Shown in pieces: positions 15,181 through 24,749 of a DNA stretch of 41,602 bases. The stretch is from the NCBI GenBank assembly GCA_905234625.1, contig CAJOIC010000019.1:1-41602 (forward strand). The letters are read 5' to 3'. The DNA is from an uncultured Oscillospiraceae bacterium (GTDB taxonomy: Bacteria; Bacillota; Clostridia; Oscillospirales; Oscillospiraceae). Below the pieces are notes generated by a model. The model made no database searches, had not been told where the DNA came from, and saw only the letters and a list, made by a program, of their open reading frames with translations. Numbering within the stretch: the first letter of the stretch is position 1; the number at the start of each line of letters is the position of its first letter. Both the position numbers and the translations under genes were made by a program.

Positions 15181-16384
15181 GGCGCTCCACCTCGAATTCC
15201 GTCACTCTGGCCCGCAGGTCGGGACGCACCACGGCCAGGATATGGGCGCCGTCGTCCTCGTAGCTCAGCTCCAGGATATTGGCCTCCCTGCGGAGACGGT
15301 CCACCAGGGCCGATCTGTCATAGGGGACCACCAGCTGCACCCGGGCAAGATCGCTGCCCAGCTTCTGGCCGATGGCGTAGAGGAGGGTCTTGGTCCCCTC
15401 GCCCGTGCGGGCGGAGACGCAGACCTCGTCCTCCCCGCCGGGGAGCCGTCCGAAGTACGCGTCGCACTTGTTGTACACCCGGATACAGGGGGTCTGGGCC
15501 GCCCCCAGCCGCCAGATGAGATCGTCCACCACTTGGGCCTGGGTCTCCCAGTCCGGATTCGAGATGTCGATGACGTGGAGCAGAAGATCCGCGTAGGTCA
15601 GCTCCTCCAGCGTGGCCTTGAAGGCGTCCACCAGCTCGTGGGGCAGCTTCCGGATGAAGCCCACGGTGTCCGACAGGAGCACCTGCCCCGCCTCCTCCAG
15701 GCTCAGCTTCCGGGTGGTGGTGTCCAGGGTGTCGAAGAGCCGGTCCCCGGTCTGGATGCTGTCGCCGGTGAGGGTGTTCAGGAGGGTGGATTTTCCCGCG
15801 TTCGTGTATCCCACCAGGGCCACCACGGGCATGGAGTTCTTCTCCCGCTGCTTTCGCTGGGTGCCCCGGACCCGCCGGACCTGCTCCAGCTCCTCCGCCA
15901 GCTTCTGGATGCGGCGGCGGATGTGCCGCCGGTCCGTCTCCAGCTGGGTCTCGCCGGGGCCGCGGGTGCCGATGGGGGCGGAGGTGCCCGCCTGGCGCTT
16001 TAAGTGGGTCCACATGCCGGTGAGCCGGGGCAGCAGATAGCGGTACTGGGCCAGCTCCACCTGGAGGATGCCCTCCCGGGTGTGGGCCCGCTGGGCGAAG
16101 ATGTCCAGGATGAGCCCCGTCCGGTCCAGCACCCGGACCCCCAGGGCCTCCTCCAGCACCCGGGCCTGGGAGGGGGAGAGGTCATTGTCGAAGATGGCGA
16201 GATCGCACTCCTCGTTCTCGATGAGCTCCTTGAGCTCCTGTACCTTACCGCCGCCGAGGAAGCTGTGGGGGTCGGGCTTGTCCCGGCTCTGGAGCAGGGT
16301 GCAGACGGGCTCCGCTCCGGCGGTCTCCGCCAGGGACCAGAGCTCCTCCATGCTGATTTCGTCGCTGCGCTCGTAGGCCGTCAT
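15173..16384 (-). CDS. hflX: GTPase HflX
   Basis: This ribosome-associated GTPase (403 residues from the first ATG) helps split or rescue stalled ribosomes in studied bacteria. The N-terminal nucleotide-binding domain has PHSFLGGGKVQELKELI and DNDLSPSQARVLEEALGVRVLDRTGLIL. A glycine-rich linker region (GTRGPGETQLETDRR) precedes the G domain, which has GYTNAGKST, DTVGFIRKLPH and NKCD. The ATG at 16384 is probably not the true start: family-like sequence (KKERAALAGLSAAG) continues in frame for 20 codons up to 16444. No ATG, GTG or TTG exists there, only an ATA at 16442-16444 with GAGGA 7 bases before it. Starting there would leave 21 bases after the dnaE stop, like other gaps in this operon. 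Identity is secure, start uncertain. Confidence 0.93.
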   Translation of the reverse strand: MTAYERSDEISMEELWSLAETAGAEPVCTLLQSRDKPDPHSFLGGGKVQELKELIENEECDLAIFDNDLSPSQARVLEEALGVRVLDRTGLILDIFAQRAHTREGILQVELAQYRYLLPRLTGMWTHLKRQAGTSAPIGTRGPGETQLETDRRHIRRRIQKLAEELEQVRRVRGTQRKQREKNSMPVVALVGYTNAGKSTLLNTLTGDSIQTGDRLFDTLDTTTRKLSLEEAGQVLLSDTVGFIRKLPHELVDAFKATLEELTYADLLLHVIDISNPDWETQAQVVDDLIWRLGAAQTPCIRVYNKCDAYFGRLPGGEDEVCVSARTGEGTKTLLYAIGQKLGSDLARVQLVVPYDRSALVDRLRREANILELSYEDDGAHILAVVRPDLRARVTEFEVERHA

Positions 16385-16465
16385 GCCGGCGGCGCTCAGG
16401 CCCGCCAGGGCGGCCCGTTCCTTCTTAACAGTCGTGTCTTCTATGGTCGTATCCTCGCAATGGCA

Positions 16466-19400
16466 TTATTTGATGACTACGTTCTCCGCCCCCAGCATTT
16501 CCCGCAGCTCCTCCGTCAGGGCGGGGTGGATGACGCAGCGGGCGCCGACGCGGCGCTTGGTGTCCGCGAAATAGACCACCATGGGCTCGCTGCCGGGGAA
16601 CATGGTCAGGATGAGTTCGATGCGTTTGAAGGCGGGATCCTCCCGGGAGGGGAGCTTCACGTACAGCGTCCGGGGCTTTTCCTCCCCGGCGGGAGGCAAT
16701 TCGTCTCCCGGACGATGGTCGTCTGCCGGACGGCGGCCGCCGTAGGAGCGGTTCCCTCCCAGGGCGTCCAGGGCGGCCCGGAGGGTCTCCCCGTCCATCT
16801 TCTCCCGCAGGGGCTGCACCGCGTCCAGGGTGAGCTGGGGCTCCTTCTCGTCCCGGAGGGTGATGCGCCCGGCGCAGCAGATGGCGGCGTTTTCCTTGAG
16901 GAAGCTGCCGCTTTCGTCCAGCACCCGCTGGAAGGCCACCAGCTCCATGACGCCGGTATCGTCCTCCAGGGTGACGTAGCTCATGAGGGAGTTGTTTTTC
17001 GTGGCCCGGGTGCGGACGGCGCTGACCACCCCCGCCAGCACCACCCGCTGGCCGTCCCGGAAGCTGTGGGGCTCCCGGTCGCTCTCCAGGTCGGCGTGGA
17101 TGGCGCCGATGGATACGGCGCCCACCTTCCCGGCGGCGTCCCGGTAGGAGTCCATGGGATGCCCGGAGAGGTAGAGGCCGGTGGTCTCCTTCTCCATGGT
17201 CATGAGCTCCATGGGGCTGAACTCCTCCGCGTCCGGCACGGTCAGGCCGGCGGCGGGCTCATCCTCCTCCAGGGAGAACAGGTCCAGCTGGCCGATGACG
17301 TTCCTCCGGCCCTCGGTGTTGATGCCCTCCAGCACCTGGTCCAGCACCTGGAGCAGGGCCCTGCGCTTATAGCCCAGGGAGTCGAAGGCCCCGGCGCGGA
17401 TAAGGCTCTCCACGGGACGGCGGTTGAGCTCCTTGCCGTACATCCGGCGGCAGAACTCGTCGAAGGCGGTGAAGGGGCCGTTCTCCTCCCGCTCCGCCAT
17501 GACCGCCTGCATGAAGCCCCGGCCGATGCCCTTGACGGCGGCGAGGCCGAAGCGGATGTTGGGTCCGGCCACGGTGAAGTCCGCGTCGGACTCGTTCACG
17601 TCCGGGGGCAGGAGCCTTATGCCCATGGCGCGGCATTCGGCGATGTACTCCGCCACCTTGCCGGAGGAGTCCAGAACGCTCGTCAGCAGCGCCGCCATAT
17701 ACTCCCGGGGCCAGTGGCACTTCATCCACGCCGTGCGGTAGCACACGATGGCGTAGCTGACGGCGTGGGCCTTGTTGAATGCGTAGGACGCGAAATCCAG
17801 GATCTCGTCGTAGATGCTGTCGGCTACGGCCTCGGGCACGCCGTTTTGGACGCAGCCGGGGATGTCCCGGGCGGGATCGCCGTAGACGAAGGCCTTCCGC
17901 TCCGCGTCGATGACGGCGTGCTTCTTCTTGGACATGGCCCGGCGGATCATGTCCGCCTGCCCCAGGGAGAAGCCCGCCAGACGGCGGAAGATCTCGATGA
18001 CCTGCTCCTGGTACACGATGCAGCCGTAGGTGACCCGGAGGATGGGCTCCAGGAGGGGATGCTTGTAAGAGATCTTTTCCGGATGCACGGCGCAGTCCAG
18101 GAATCTTGGGATGGAATCCATGGGTCCGGGGCGGTACAGGGCGATGATGGCGGTGATATCCTCGATGCTCTTGGGCTTGAGGCCCACGGCCACGCCGGTC
18201 ATACCGGTGGACTCGAGCTGGAAGACGCCGGAGGTGTGTCCGGCGGTCAGCATCTCGAAGGTGGCGGGGTCGTCCTCCGGGATATCGTCCACCCGGAAGG
18301 AGGGGTCCGTCCGGCGCACCAGCACGGCGGCGTCCTCCAGGACAGTCAGGTTCCTCAGGCCCAGGAAGTCCATTTTGAGAAGGCCCAGCTCCTCCAGGGT
18401 GGTCATGGGGAACTGGCAGACCACGGACTCGTCGTTTTTCGCCAGGGGGACATAGTCCGTCAGCGGGTTGCGGGAGATGACCACCCCCGCGGCGTGGGTG
18501 GAGGCGTGACGGGGCATGCCCTCCAGGGCCCGGGCGGTGTCGATGAGGGTTTTGAGCCGGTCGTCCCCCTCGTAGAACTCCCGGAGGGGTTTCGAGATCT
18601 TCAGGGCCTCGTCCAGGGTCATGTTCAGGGCGGCGGGGACCTGCTTTGCTACGGCGTCCGTCTCCCCGTAGCTGACGTTCAGGGCCCGGCCAACGTCCCG
18701 GATGGCGGCTCTCGCGGCCATGGTGCCGAAGGTGACGATCTGGGCCACGTGGTCCGCGCCGTACTTGCGGTTCACATAGTCGATGACCTCGCCCCTGCGG
18801 CGGACGCAGAAGTCCATGTCGATATCCGGCATGGTGACGCGCTCCGGGTTCAGGAAGCGCTCGAAGAAGAGGCTGTACTTCACCGGGTCCACGTCGGTGA
18901 TGCGCAGGGTATAGCTGACGAGAGAGCCTGCCGCGGAGCCTCGTCCCGGGCCCACGGGGATCCCCTCGTTCTTCGCGTAGTTCACAAAGTCCCACACGAT
19001 GAGGAAGTAGTCCGTGAATCCCATCTGCCGTATGACTCCCAGCTCATAGTCCAGCTGGGCGGAGAGCTCCTCTCCGTACCCCGGGTAGCGCTGGGCAAGG
19101 CCCTCGAAGCACAGGCGGCGCAGGTACTCGAAGCTGTCCGTCTCCCCTTCCGGGAGCTGGAACTGGGGCAGGTGATAGTGGCCGAACTCGAAGGAGAAGT
19201 CGCACATATCCGCGATCTTCTGCGTGTTTTCGTAAGCCTCCGGGAAGGCGGGGAACAGGGTGCGCATCTCCTCCTCGGTCTTGAGGTAGAGCTCCTGGGA
19301 CTCGAATTTCATACGGTCCGTATCGTCCACGGTCCGCCCCGTCTGGATGCACATGAGCACGTCCTGGATGCGGGCGTCCTCCCGGCGGAGGTAGTGGGCG

Positions 19401-20014
19401 TCGTTCGTCACCACGAGGGGGATGCCCGTCTCCTGATGGAGGCGGATGAGGCCCTGGGCGGCGGCGGCCTCCTCGGTGATGCCGTGGTTCTGGAGCTCCA
19501 GGTAGAAGCTCCCCCGGCCGAAGAGCTCATCCAGCTCCAGGGCCCGGGCCTTGGCGGCGGCATAGTCGCCGTTTATGAGCTTCTGCGGGATGTCCCCGGC
19601 GATGCAGGCGGACAGGCATATGAGCCCCTCGGCGTACCGGTGCAGCAGGGCCCAGTCGATCCGGGGCTTGATGTAAAAGCCCTCCGTGAATCCCCGGGAC
19701 ACCAGCTCGCAGAGGTTGTGGTAGCCCGTCTCGTTTTTGCACAGGAGGATGAGGTGGGTGTACCGCCGGTCCTCCACCGGGTCCCGGTCCGTCCTGTCCC
19801 GGGGGGCGACATATACCTCGCAGCCGATGATGGGCTTGATCCCCGCCTCCACGCAGGCCTTATAGAACGCCACCGCGCCGTACATGACCCCGTGGTCCGT
19901 GACGGCCAGGGCGGTCTGGCCCATCTCCTTGGCGCGCTTCGCCATCTCCCCGATGCGGCAGGCGCCGTCGAGAAGACTGTATTCGCTGTGAACATGCAGA
20001 TGTACGAATGACAT
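16466..20014 (-). CDS. dnaE: DNA polymerase III subunit alpha
   Basis: This 1182-residue replicative polymerase catalytic subunit is of the DnaE type. The PHP domain comes first (FVHLHVHSEYSLLDGACR, VTDHGVMYG). The polymerase core contains the catalytic Asp pair in PDIDMDFCVRRRGEVIDYV (about residue 398), with GPGRGSAAGSLV just upstream, and a long thumb/fingers region (ALYRPGPMDSIPRF, GCIVYQEQVIEIFRRLAGFSLGQAD). A helix-hairpin-helix segment and an OB fold follow near residue 990 (VLAGVVSAVRTRATKNNSLMSYVTLEDDTG). The ATG at 20014 has AGAGGGA upstream and lies 12 bases after whiA. Length and motifs fit a full DnaE. Confidence 0.97.
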   Translation of the reverse strand: MSFVHLHVHSEYSLLDGACRIGEMAKRAKEMGQTALAVTDHGVMYGAVAFYKACVEAGIKPIIGCEVYVAPRDRTDRDPVEDRRYTHLILLCKNETGYHNLCELVSRGFTEGFYIKPRIDWALLHRYAEGLICLSACIAGDIPQKLINGDYAAAKARALELDELFGRGSFYLELQNHGITEEAAAAQGLIRLHQETGIPLVVTNDAHYLRREDARIQDVLMCIQTGRTVDDTDRMKFESQELYLKTEEEMRTLFPAFPEAYENTQKIADMCDFSFEFGHYHLPQFQLPEGETDSFEYLRRLCFEGLAQRYPGYGEELSAQLDYELGVIRQMGFTDYFLIVWDFVNYAKNEGIPVGPGRGSAAGSLVSYTLRITDVDPVKYSLFFERFLNPERVTMPDIDMDFCVRRRGEVIDYVNRKYGADHVAQIVTFGTMAARAAIRDVGRALNVSYGETDAVAKQVPAALNMTLDEALKISKPLREFYEGDDRLKTLIDTARALEGMPRHASTHAAGVVISRNPLTDYVPLAKNDESVVCQFPMTTLEELGLLKMDFLGLRNLTVLEDAAVLVRRTDPSFRVDDIPEDDPATFEMLTAGHTSGVFQLESTGMTGVAVGLKPKSIEDITAIIALYRPGPMDSIPRFLDCAVHPEKISYKHPLLEPILRVTYGCIVYQEQVIEIFRRLAGFSLGQADMIRRAMSKKKHAVIDAERKAFVYGDPARDIPGCVQNGVPEAVADSIYDEILDFASYAFNKAHAVSYAIVCYRTAWMKCHWPREYMAALLTSVLDSSGKVAEYIAECRAMGIRLLPPDVNESDADFTVAGPNIRFGLAAVKGIGRGFMQAVMAEREENGPFTAFDEFCRRMYGKELNRRPVESLIRAGAFDSLGYKRRALLQVLDQVLEGINTEGRRNVIGQLDLFSLEEDEPAAGLTVPDAEEFSPMELMTMEKETTGLYLSGHPMDSYRDAAGKVGAVSIGAIHADLESDREPHSFRDGQRVVLAGVVSAVRTRATKNNSLMSYVTLEDDTGVMELVAFQRVLDESGSFLKENAAICCAGRITLRDEKEPQLTLDAVQPLREKMDGETLRAALDALGGNRSYGGRRPADDHRPGDELPPAGEEKPRTLYVKLPSREDPAFKRIELILTMFPGSEPMVVYFADTKRRVGARCVIHPALTEELREMLGAENVVIK

Positions 20015-20026
20015 GTCGGTCCCTCT

Positions 20027-20932
20027 TTACTGTCCCAGGGCGGCGGAGAGCTCCAGGAGCTTGCGCAGGCGGTGGTTCATGCAGCTTTTGGTGACGGGGG
20101 GATAGGCCAGCTGGGCCAGGTCCGACAGGCTGCAGGACGGGTTGGCGATCCGCAGCAGGGCCGTGTCCTGCAGCACCTGGGGCAGACTGTCAAGGCCCGG
20201 TCCCGCCTCGATGGCCCGGATGGCGTCCAGCTGCTGCCGGGCGGCGTCGGTGATCTTGTCGGCGTTGGCCATGTCGCAGTTGGTCAGGCGGTTGATGGCG
20301 TTGGCCATGTCCTTCTCCACCTTGGTCTGCATGATCTCCATGGCGGAGACGCCGGCCCCCATGGTGGTGAGGATGTCCTCGATGGCGCCACTCTGCTTGA
20401 AGTAGGTGATGAAGCTTGCGTTCCTGCGGGAGTCCTTGGGCTCGAAGCCCATCTCCAGCAGGAGGGCGTGGGTCTCCCGGCATACCCCGGCGTGGCTGGT
20501 GACCAGCTCCAGGTGATATCGCTTCCGGGGGTCCGTGACGCTGCCTCCCGCGAGGAAGGCCCCCCGGAGGAAGGCGATCCGGTCGCAGTCGCTCTCCACC
20601 ATGGCGAGGTTTATGTGGTGGGCCACGGTGCGGGAGGGGTCGTACCCGAAGGCGGCGAAGATGCGCCGGAGCTTGTCCGGGTCCGTGACGCAGAAGGAGC
20701 GCTTGCCGGTCTTGTCCTCCGGCGGCATGATGTCGAAGGTCACGCCGAAGGCCTTGCGGAAGAGCCTGGGCAGCCGGGCGGCGAAGGCGTCGCTCTCGGT
20801 GATGAAGCGGATGAGCCGCAGGGAGAAGGTGTTGCAGTACAGCAGGGCGCCGTAGGCCTCCGCCAGGGCGCAGCACTTTTTCTGGAGCCCGTCCCGGCAG
20901 ATCTCGGCTTTGACTTCGGATGAAAAACTCAT
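20027..20932 (-). CDS. whiA: DNA-binding protein WhiA
   Basis: This 301-residue protein has degenerate LAGLIDADG-like domains at the N-terminus (for example RIAFLRGAFLAGGSVTDPRKRYHLEL, about 110-135). A C-terminal helix-turn-helix follows (SCSLSDLAQL...VTKSCMNHRLRKLLEL). WhiA controls sporulation and division genes in actinomycetes, and affects cell division and chromosome segregation in Bacillus. It lies in its usual place between yvcK and dnaE, 15 bases after yvcK, within the same operon. Confidence 0.96.
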   Translation of the reverse strand: MSFSSEVKAEICRDGLQKKCCALAEAYGALLYCNTFSLRLIRFITESDAFAARLPRLFRKAFGVTFDIMPPEDKTGKRSFCVTDPDKLRRIFAAFGYDPSRTVAHHINLAMVESDCDRIAFLRGAFLAGGSVTDPRKRYHLELVTSHAGVCRETHALLLEMGFEPKDSRRNASFITYFKQSGAIEDILTTMGAGVSAMEIMQTKVEKDMANAINRLTNCDMANADKITDAARQQLDAIRAIEAGPGLDSLPQVLQDTALLRIANPSCSLSDLAQLAYPPVTKSCMNHRLRKLLELSAALGQ

Positions 20933-20947
20933 GGTGTGGATGTCCTG

Positions 20948-21937
20948 TCAGCAGGCGGTGCGGGTCCCGGCCGCCTCGTAGTATAGCTTCATGAGGGCCC
21001 CGGCCAGGGCGTCCGGATCGTGGCGCGCCAGGCCGTTCTTCCAGGAGGCCACCGGCGCGAACACCGGGGTCAGGCCCATGGCCCGCAGCTCGGCGCCGTC
21101 GGTGACAACGGGGGCGGCGTTCTCCGGGACGTAAGCGGCGGTCACGTCCTCGGGGATGGGCATGTCGTTTAAGAGGACGTACTTGAAAAGGCCGTCTCCC
21201 CCGTGGCGGAGCAGGGCCCGGATGTGGTGGGCGGCGGTATAGCCCTCGGTCTCGCCGTCCTGGGTCATGACGTTCATGACGTAGACCTTCACGGCGCCGG
21301 AGGCGCGGATAGCGTCGCACACGCCGGCGGTGAGGAGGTTCGGGATGACGCTGGTATAGAGACTGCCGGGACCCAGGATGATCATGTCCGCGTCGGCGAT
21401 GGCCTCCAGCGCCGCGGGCAGGGCCGGGGGCGAAGCGGGCTCCACGGAGACCCGCTCGATGACCGCGCTGGTATTCCGCTTATAGTCGGTGATGGTGGTC
21501 TCGCCCCGGATGACGGCGCCGTCGCTGAAGCGGGCGCTGAGGGCGATGTCGGCGTTGGTCACGGGCAGGACCCGGCCGGTGATGGCCAGAACGTCGCTGA
21601 GGGTGGTCACGGCGGCGTCGAAGGAGGGGGCCATGTCGTTCAGGGCGGCCAGGAGCAGGTTCCCCAGGCTCTGGCCCTTGAGAGAGCCCTCCCGGAAGCG
21701 GTATTCGATCATGGCCTGCATGGCGGGCTCGGCGTTGGCCAGGGCCTGGATGCAGTGGCGGATGTCCCCCACGGCGGGGATGTTCAGCTCCCGGCGCAGG
21801 ACGCCGGTGCCGCCGCCGTCGTCGGTGACGGTGACGATGGCGGTGAGGGCCTCCGTCCGGTTCTTGAGGCCCCGCAGGAGGGTGGACTGACCGGTGCCGC
21901 CCCCCAGGACGGCGATGCGGGTGGGCTGTGTCTTCAT
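20948..21937 (-). CDS. yvcK: Gluconeogenesis factor YvcK/CofD-like protein
   Basis: This 329-residue protein is of the YvcK family, which binds UDP-sugars and links central carbon metabolism to cell-wall synthesis and cell shape. The N-terminal glycine-rich motif [16 protein letters not shown] is followed by [24 protein letters not shown] and, later, [15 protein letters not shown]. In many YvcK proteins the second motif reads DDGGSSG; here it is DDGGGTG, a mild variant. Its start overlaps the end of rapZ by 4 bases (ATGA), a sign of translational coupling. The context with hprK and rapZ fits a carbon-flux and wall-precursor module. Confidence 0.95.
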   Translation of the reverse strand: MKTQPTRIAVLGGGTGQSTLLRGLKNRTEALTAIVTVTDDGGGTGVLRRELNIPAVGDIRHCIQALANAEPAMQAMIEYRFREGSLKGQSLGNLLLAALNDMAPSFDAAVTTLSDVLAITGRVLPVTNADIALSARFSDGAVIRGETTITDYKRNTSAVIERVSVEPASPPALPAALEAIADADMIILGPGSLYTSVIPNLLTAGVCDAIRASGAVKVYVMNVMTQDGETEGYTAAHHIRALLRHGGDGLFKYVLLNDMPIPEDVTAAYVPENAAPVVTDGAELRAMGLTPVFAPVASWKNGLARHDPDALAGALMKLYYEAAGTRTAC

Positions 21938-22788
21938 ATCTGACGCTCCTTGTCCCGGTGGGTGACGGAGACGGTGAAGCCGGTCAGCTCCAGGGCGTCC
22001 GCCAGGTTTTGGGCGACGGCGACGCTGCGGTGGTGGCCGCCGGTGCAGCCCACGGCCACGGTCAGCTCCGAGCGGTCCTGCTCGTACAGAGGGATGAGAA
22101 AGCAGAGCAGGTCCAGGAGCTTGTCTGTCAGGGCCTGGGCGCTGCCGTCCCGCCAGACGTATTCCGCCACGGCGGGGTCGAGGCCCGTCAGGTCCCGGAG
22201 GCTGTCGTCGTAATAGGGGTTCGGCAGGCAGCGCACGTCGAACACCAGGTCCGCCTCCTGGGGGATGCCCAGCTTATAGCCGAAGGAGATCATGTTCACG
22301 GTGAAGGACTCCCGGTCCGGCTCCACGAGGCTCAGGATGGCGGCCTTCAGGCGGTTGAGGCTCAGGCCGGTGGTGTCGATGATGAGGTCTGCCCGGTCCC
22401 GCAGGGGTGCCATCAGGGCGGACTCCCGCTCCAGGGCGTGTCGGATGTCTCCGCCGGGCTCCTCCAGGGGATGGGGACGGCGGCTCTCCTTGTAGCGGCG
22501 GAGGATGGTGTCGTACTGGGCCTCCAGGTACAGGATGCGGACGGTGCCCTCCAGCTTCCCCAGGGCGTCCAGCACGCCGATGAGCTCGTTGTGGTCGGGC
22601 AGGCTGCGCACGTCCATGACGAGGGCCGCCCGCTCATACCGGCCCTGGGCAGCGCTGCACAGGGCGGCGAACTGGGGCAGCAGCGCCGCCGGGAGATTGT
22701 CCACGCAGTAGTAGTTCAGGTCCTCGCAGATGTCCGCCGCCCGGGTCTTTCCCGCGCCGGACAGGCCTGTGATGATGAGAAGCTCCAT
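21934..22788 (-). CDS. rapZ: RNase adapter protein RapZ
   Basis: This 284-residue P-loop protein (YvcJ/RapZ) begins with MELLIITGLSGAGKT (Walker A at 8-15). It has VRSLPDHNELIGVLD, a region with VFDVRCLPNPYY, and the C-terminal signature VGCTGGHHRSVAVAQNL with a HRDKERQI tail. In Enterobacteria RapZ guides RNase E to the GlmZ RNA; in Bacillus YvcJ hydrolyses nucleotides and affects competence. The frame is open far upstream into murB, but the start at 22788 is set by the canonical N-terminus, 5 bases after the murB stop. Confidence 0.95.
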   Translation of the reverse strand: MELLIITGLSGAGKTRAADICEDLNYYCVDNLPAALLPQFAALCSAAQGRYERAALVMDVRSLPDHNELIGVLDALGKLEGTVRILYLEAQYDTILRRYKESRRPHPLEEPGGDIRHALERESALMAPLRDRADLIIDTTGLSLNRLKAAILSLVEPDRESFTVNMISFGYKLGIPQEADLVFDVRCLPNPYYDDSLRDLTGLDPAVAEYVWRDGSAQALTDKLLDLLCFLIPLYEQDRSELTVAVGCTGGHHRSVAVAQNLADALELTGFTVSVTHRDKERQI

Positions 22789-22793
22789 GGCGT

Positions 22794-23703
22794 TCACTCC
22801 TGTATGATCCGGACCTCCGGCTCCAGGAGGATGCCGGTGCGGTCCGAGACGGTCTTTTGTATGTGCGCGATGAGGCGCAGCACGTCCCCGCAGGTGGCGC
22901 CGCCGGTGTTCACCACGAACCCCGCGTGCTTGGGGGAGACCTGCGCCCCGCCCACGGAGAAGCCCTTGAGCCCCGCCTCGTCGATGAGGGCGGCGGCATA
23001 GCCGCCCTGGGGCCGCTTGAAGGTGCTGCCCGCGGAGGGCATGTCGAGGGGCTGGCTCGCACGACGCTTGTCGGCCAGCTCGCGCATCCGGGCGGCGATG
23101 ACCTCCGGGTCTCCGGGGGTCAGGGCGAAGACCGTCCGAAGCACCACGCAGTCCCGCCCGGAGAACACGCTGTGCCGATAGGAGAAATCGTGCTCCGCGC
23201 CCCGGAGGACCCGGCGGGTCATATCCTCGTCCAGGATCTCCGTCTCCGCGATCACGTCCAGCAGAGCCTTGTATGTGGCGTTTTCGGGGACAAGCGCATC
23301 CGGTATCTTCGGCATTATCACTTCTCCCGCACCGTATTTCCAGTCCGGCGGCCAGGGCCTCGGCGGCGGTTTTGGCCAGGGTGGCCCCCGCTCCGGCGGA
23401 GACCCGGTCTCCCTCCACGGCGACGGAGCCCGTGCCCGGGGCGGTCTTCACCACCACCCGGCTGAGGCCCTCGTCGGGAAACAGGAGGTTCGTGCCGTTT
23501 CCGAGCAGGAAAGGCCTGACGCCCCGCCCCTTCAGAAAGACGCACAGCCCGGAAAGCTCCTCCACGCTCCCGGGCAGGAGCATGAGGGCCGCGGGCCCGC
23601 CGATGCGGAAGGAGGTATGGCGGCTGAGAGGCTCGTTTTCCCGGCGCTCCAGGCCGGGGAAGGCCGCGGCGATATCACGGATGAGAGAGGGAGAAATACT
23701 CAC
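22794..23703 (-). pseudogene. murB: UDP-N-acetylmuramate dehydrogenase MurB, disrupted in the middle
   Basis: MurB reduces UDP-GlcNAc-enolpyruvate in peptidoglycan precursor synthesis. The N-terminal FAD-binding part (23703 to about 23338) is normal: HTSFRIGGPAALML, LGNGTNLLFPDEGL, AGAGATLAKTAAEAL. The C-terminal part (about 23258 to 22794) is also normal but in another frame: DFSYRHSVFSGRD, MPSAGSTFKRPQGGYAA, KHAGFVVNTGGAT and the final Glu in EVRIIQE. Between them, 79 bases replace the strictly conserved IPGxxGGAxxMNAGAYG block; no frame on either strand encodes that block. So this is a frameshift plus replaced or lost sequence. Promoter-side and downstream neighbours (hprK, rapZ) are intact. 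Either another murB exists elsewhere, or this is a local assembly error. Confidence 0.8.
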
Positions 23704-23715
23704 GGGAAAGACTCC

Positions 23716-24669
23716 TTAAAATTCGATGCCGGCGTTGATGTTCTCGTCGATGCGGCGGGCCAGCTCCTCGGCGGCGCTGTACCCGGACTTCCGCTGGCGG
23801 TTCGTCATGGCGGCCAGCTCCAGGATGACGGCCAGGTTCCGGCCCGGCCGGACGGGGATGGTCACCAGGGGGACGGAGACGTCGAGGTAGGTGGTGGTCT
23901 TCGTCTCGATGCCCAGGCGGTCGTAAGCCTTCTGGTCGTCCCACAGCTCCAGGGACACCGCCAGGTCGATGGGGCAGGAGGGCTTCACAGCGCCGATGCC
24001 GTAGACCTGCTGGACGTTGATGACGCCGATGCCCCGGAGCTCCATGAAGTACTGGATGATGGAGGGGGAGCGCCCCTCCAGGGAGTCCCGGGAGGTGCGC
24101 AGGATCTCCACGGCGTCGTCCGCGATGAGGCGGTGGCCGCGTTTTATGAGCTCCAGAGCGGTCTCGGACTTGCCGATGCCGCTGTCTCCGGTGATGAGCA
24201 TGCCCTCGCCGTGGACCTCCACCAGCACGCCGTGGATGGTCTGGCGCAGGGCCAGGTGACGGCGCAGGGTGCCGATGAGCTGGGCGTAGAACTCGGAGGT
24301 GTCCATGTCCGTGGTGAGGACGCTGACGCCGTATTTCTCCGCCATCTCCAGGCATTCGGGCAGGGGCGCCTCATTGTGGGCGACGATGATCCCGGGGACC
24401 CGGTGGCTCATGATGATCTCAAAGGCGGCGAGACGCCCCTCCCGGGTCATCTCCGCCAGCAGGGCGTGCTCCGCCTTGCCCAGGATCTGGAGGCGGTCGG
24501 TGTCGAAGTATTCGAGATGGCCCAGGAGCTGGATGCCCGGGCGGTTCAGGTCCACGGAGGTGATGGCGATGTCTTCATAGCCGGGGGCGGCATAGGCGAC
24601 CTTCAGGTCATGCTCCGCCGCTACCAGGGACAGCTTTACGGAATACTGCATGGGAACACCCCGTTTCAT
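23716..24669 (-). CDS. hprK: HPr kinase/phosphorylase
   Basis: This bifunctional enzyme has 317 residues and phosphorylates or dephosphorylates Ser46 of HPr, the central step in Firmicutes carbon catabolite control. The N-terminal domain has IVAHNEAPLPECLEMAEKYGVSVLTTD. The catalytic domain has the P-loop GDSGIGKSETALELIKRGHRLIADDAVEI (starts near residue 160), the family signature MELRGIGVINVQQVYG, and LVTIPVRPGRNLAVILE. Two in-frame starts are possible, 24669 and 24651 (MQYSVKL); the second matches the usual N-terminus better. It is the first gene of the run hprK-murB-rapZ-yvcK-whiA-dnaE-hflX-yigZ-glycosyltransferase. Confidence 0.96.
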   Translation of the reverse strand: MKRGVPMQYSVKLSLVAAEHDLKVAYAAPGYEDIAITSVDLNRPGIQLLGHLEYFDTDRLQILGKAEHALLAEMTREGRLAAFEIIMSHRVPGIIVAHNEAPLPECLEMAEKYGVSVLTTDMDTSEFYAQLIGTLRRHLALRQTIHGVLVEVHGEGMLITGDSGIGKSETALELIKRGHRLIADDAVEILRTSRDSLEGRSPSIIQYFMELRGIGVINVQQVYGIGAVKPSCPIDLAVSLELWDDQKAYDRLGIETKTTTYLDVSVPLVTIPVRPGRNLAVILELAAMTNRQRKSGYSAAEELARRIDENINAGIEF

Positions 24670-24688
24670 TTTTATGACTTACCTTTTA

Positions 24689-24717
24689 TTTTAATACAAG
24701 TTCCGGTATTTGCGCAA
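24689..24717 (-). promoter_or_regulatory. Possible promoter of the hprK operon
   Basis: On the minus strand TTGCGC (24712-24717), a 17-base spacer and TTAAAA (24689-24694) lie about 25 bases before the first hprK ATG. The match is weak, but this is the AT-rich gap where the long operon must start. Confidence 0.3.
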
Positions 24718-24749
24718 GCATATGCGGAAAAAAGCGAAAAAAACCCGAT

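Noticed and set aside
16004-20011. A 1335-codon open frame on the plus strand, opposite dnaE
   Set aside because: Its translation is rich in Gly, Val, Leu and His with no domain, and it lies wholly opposite a certain gene. It is the usual by-product of GC-rich codon bias.
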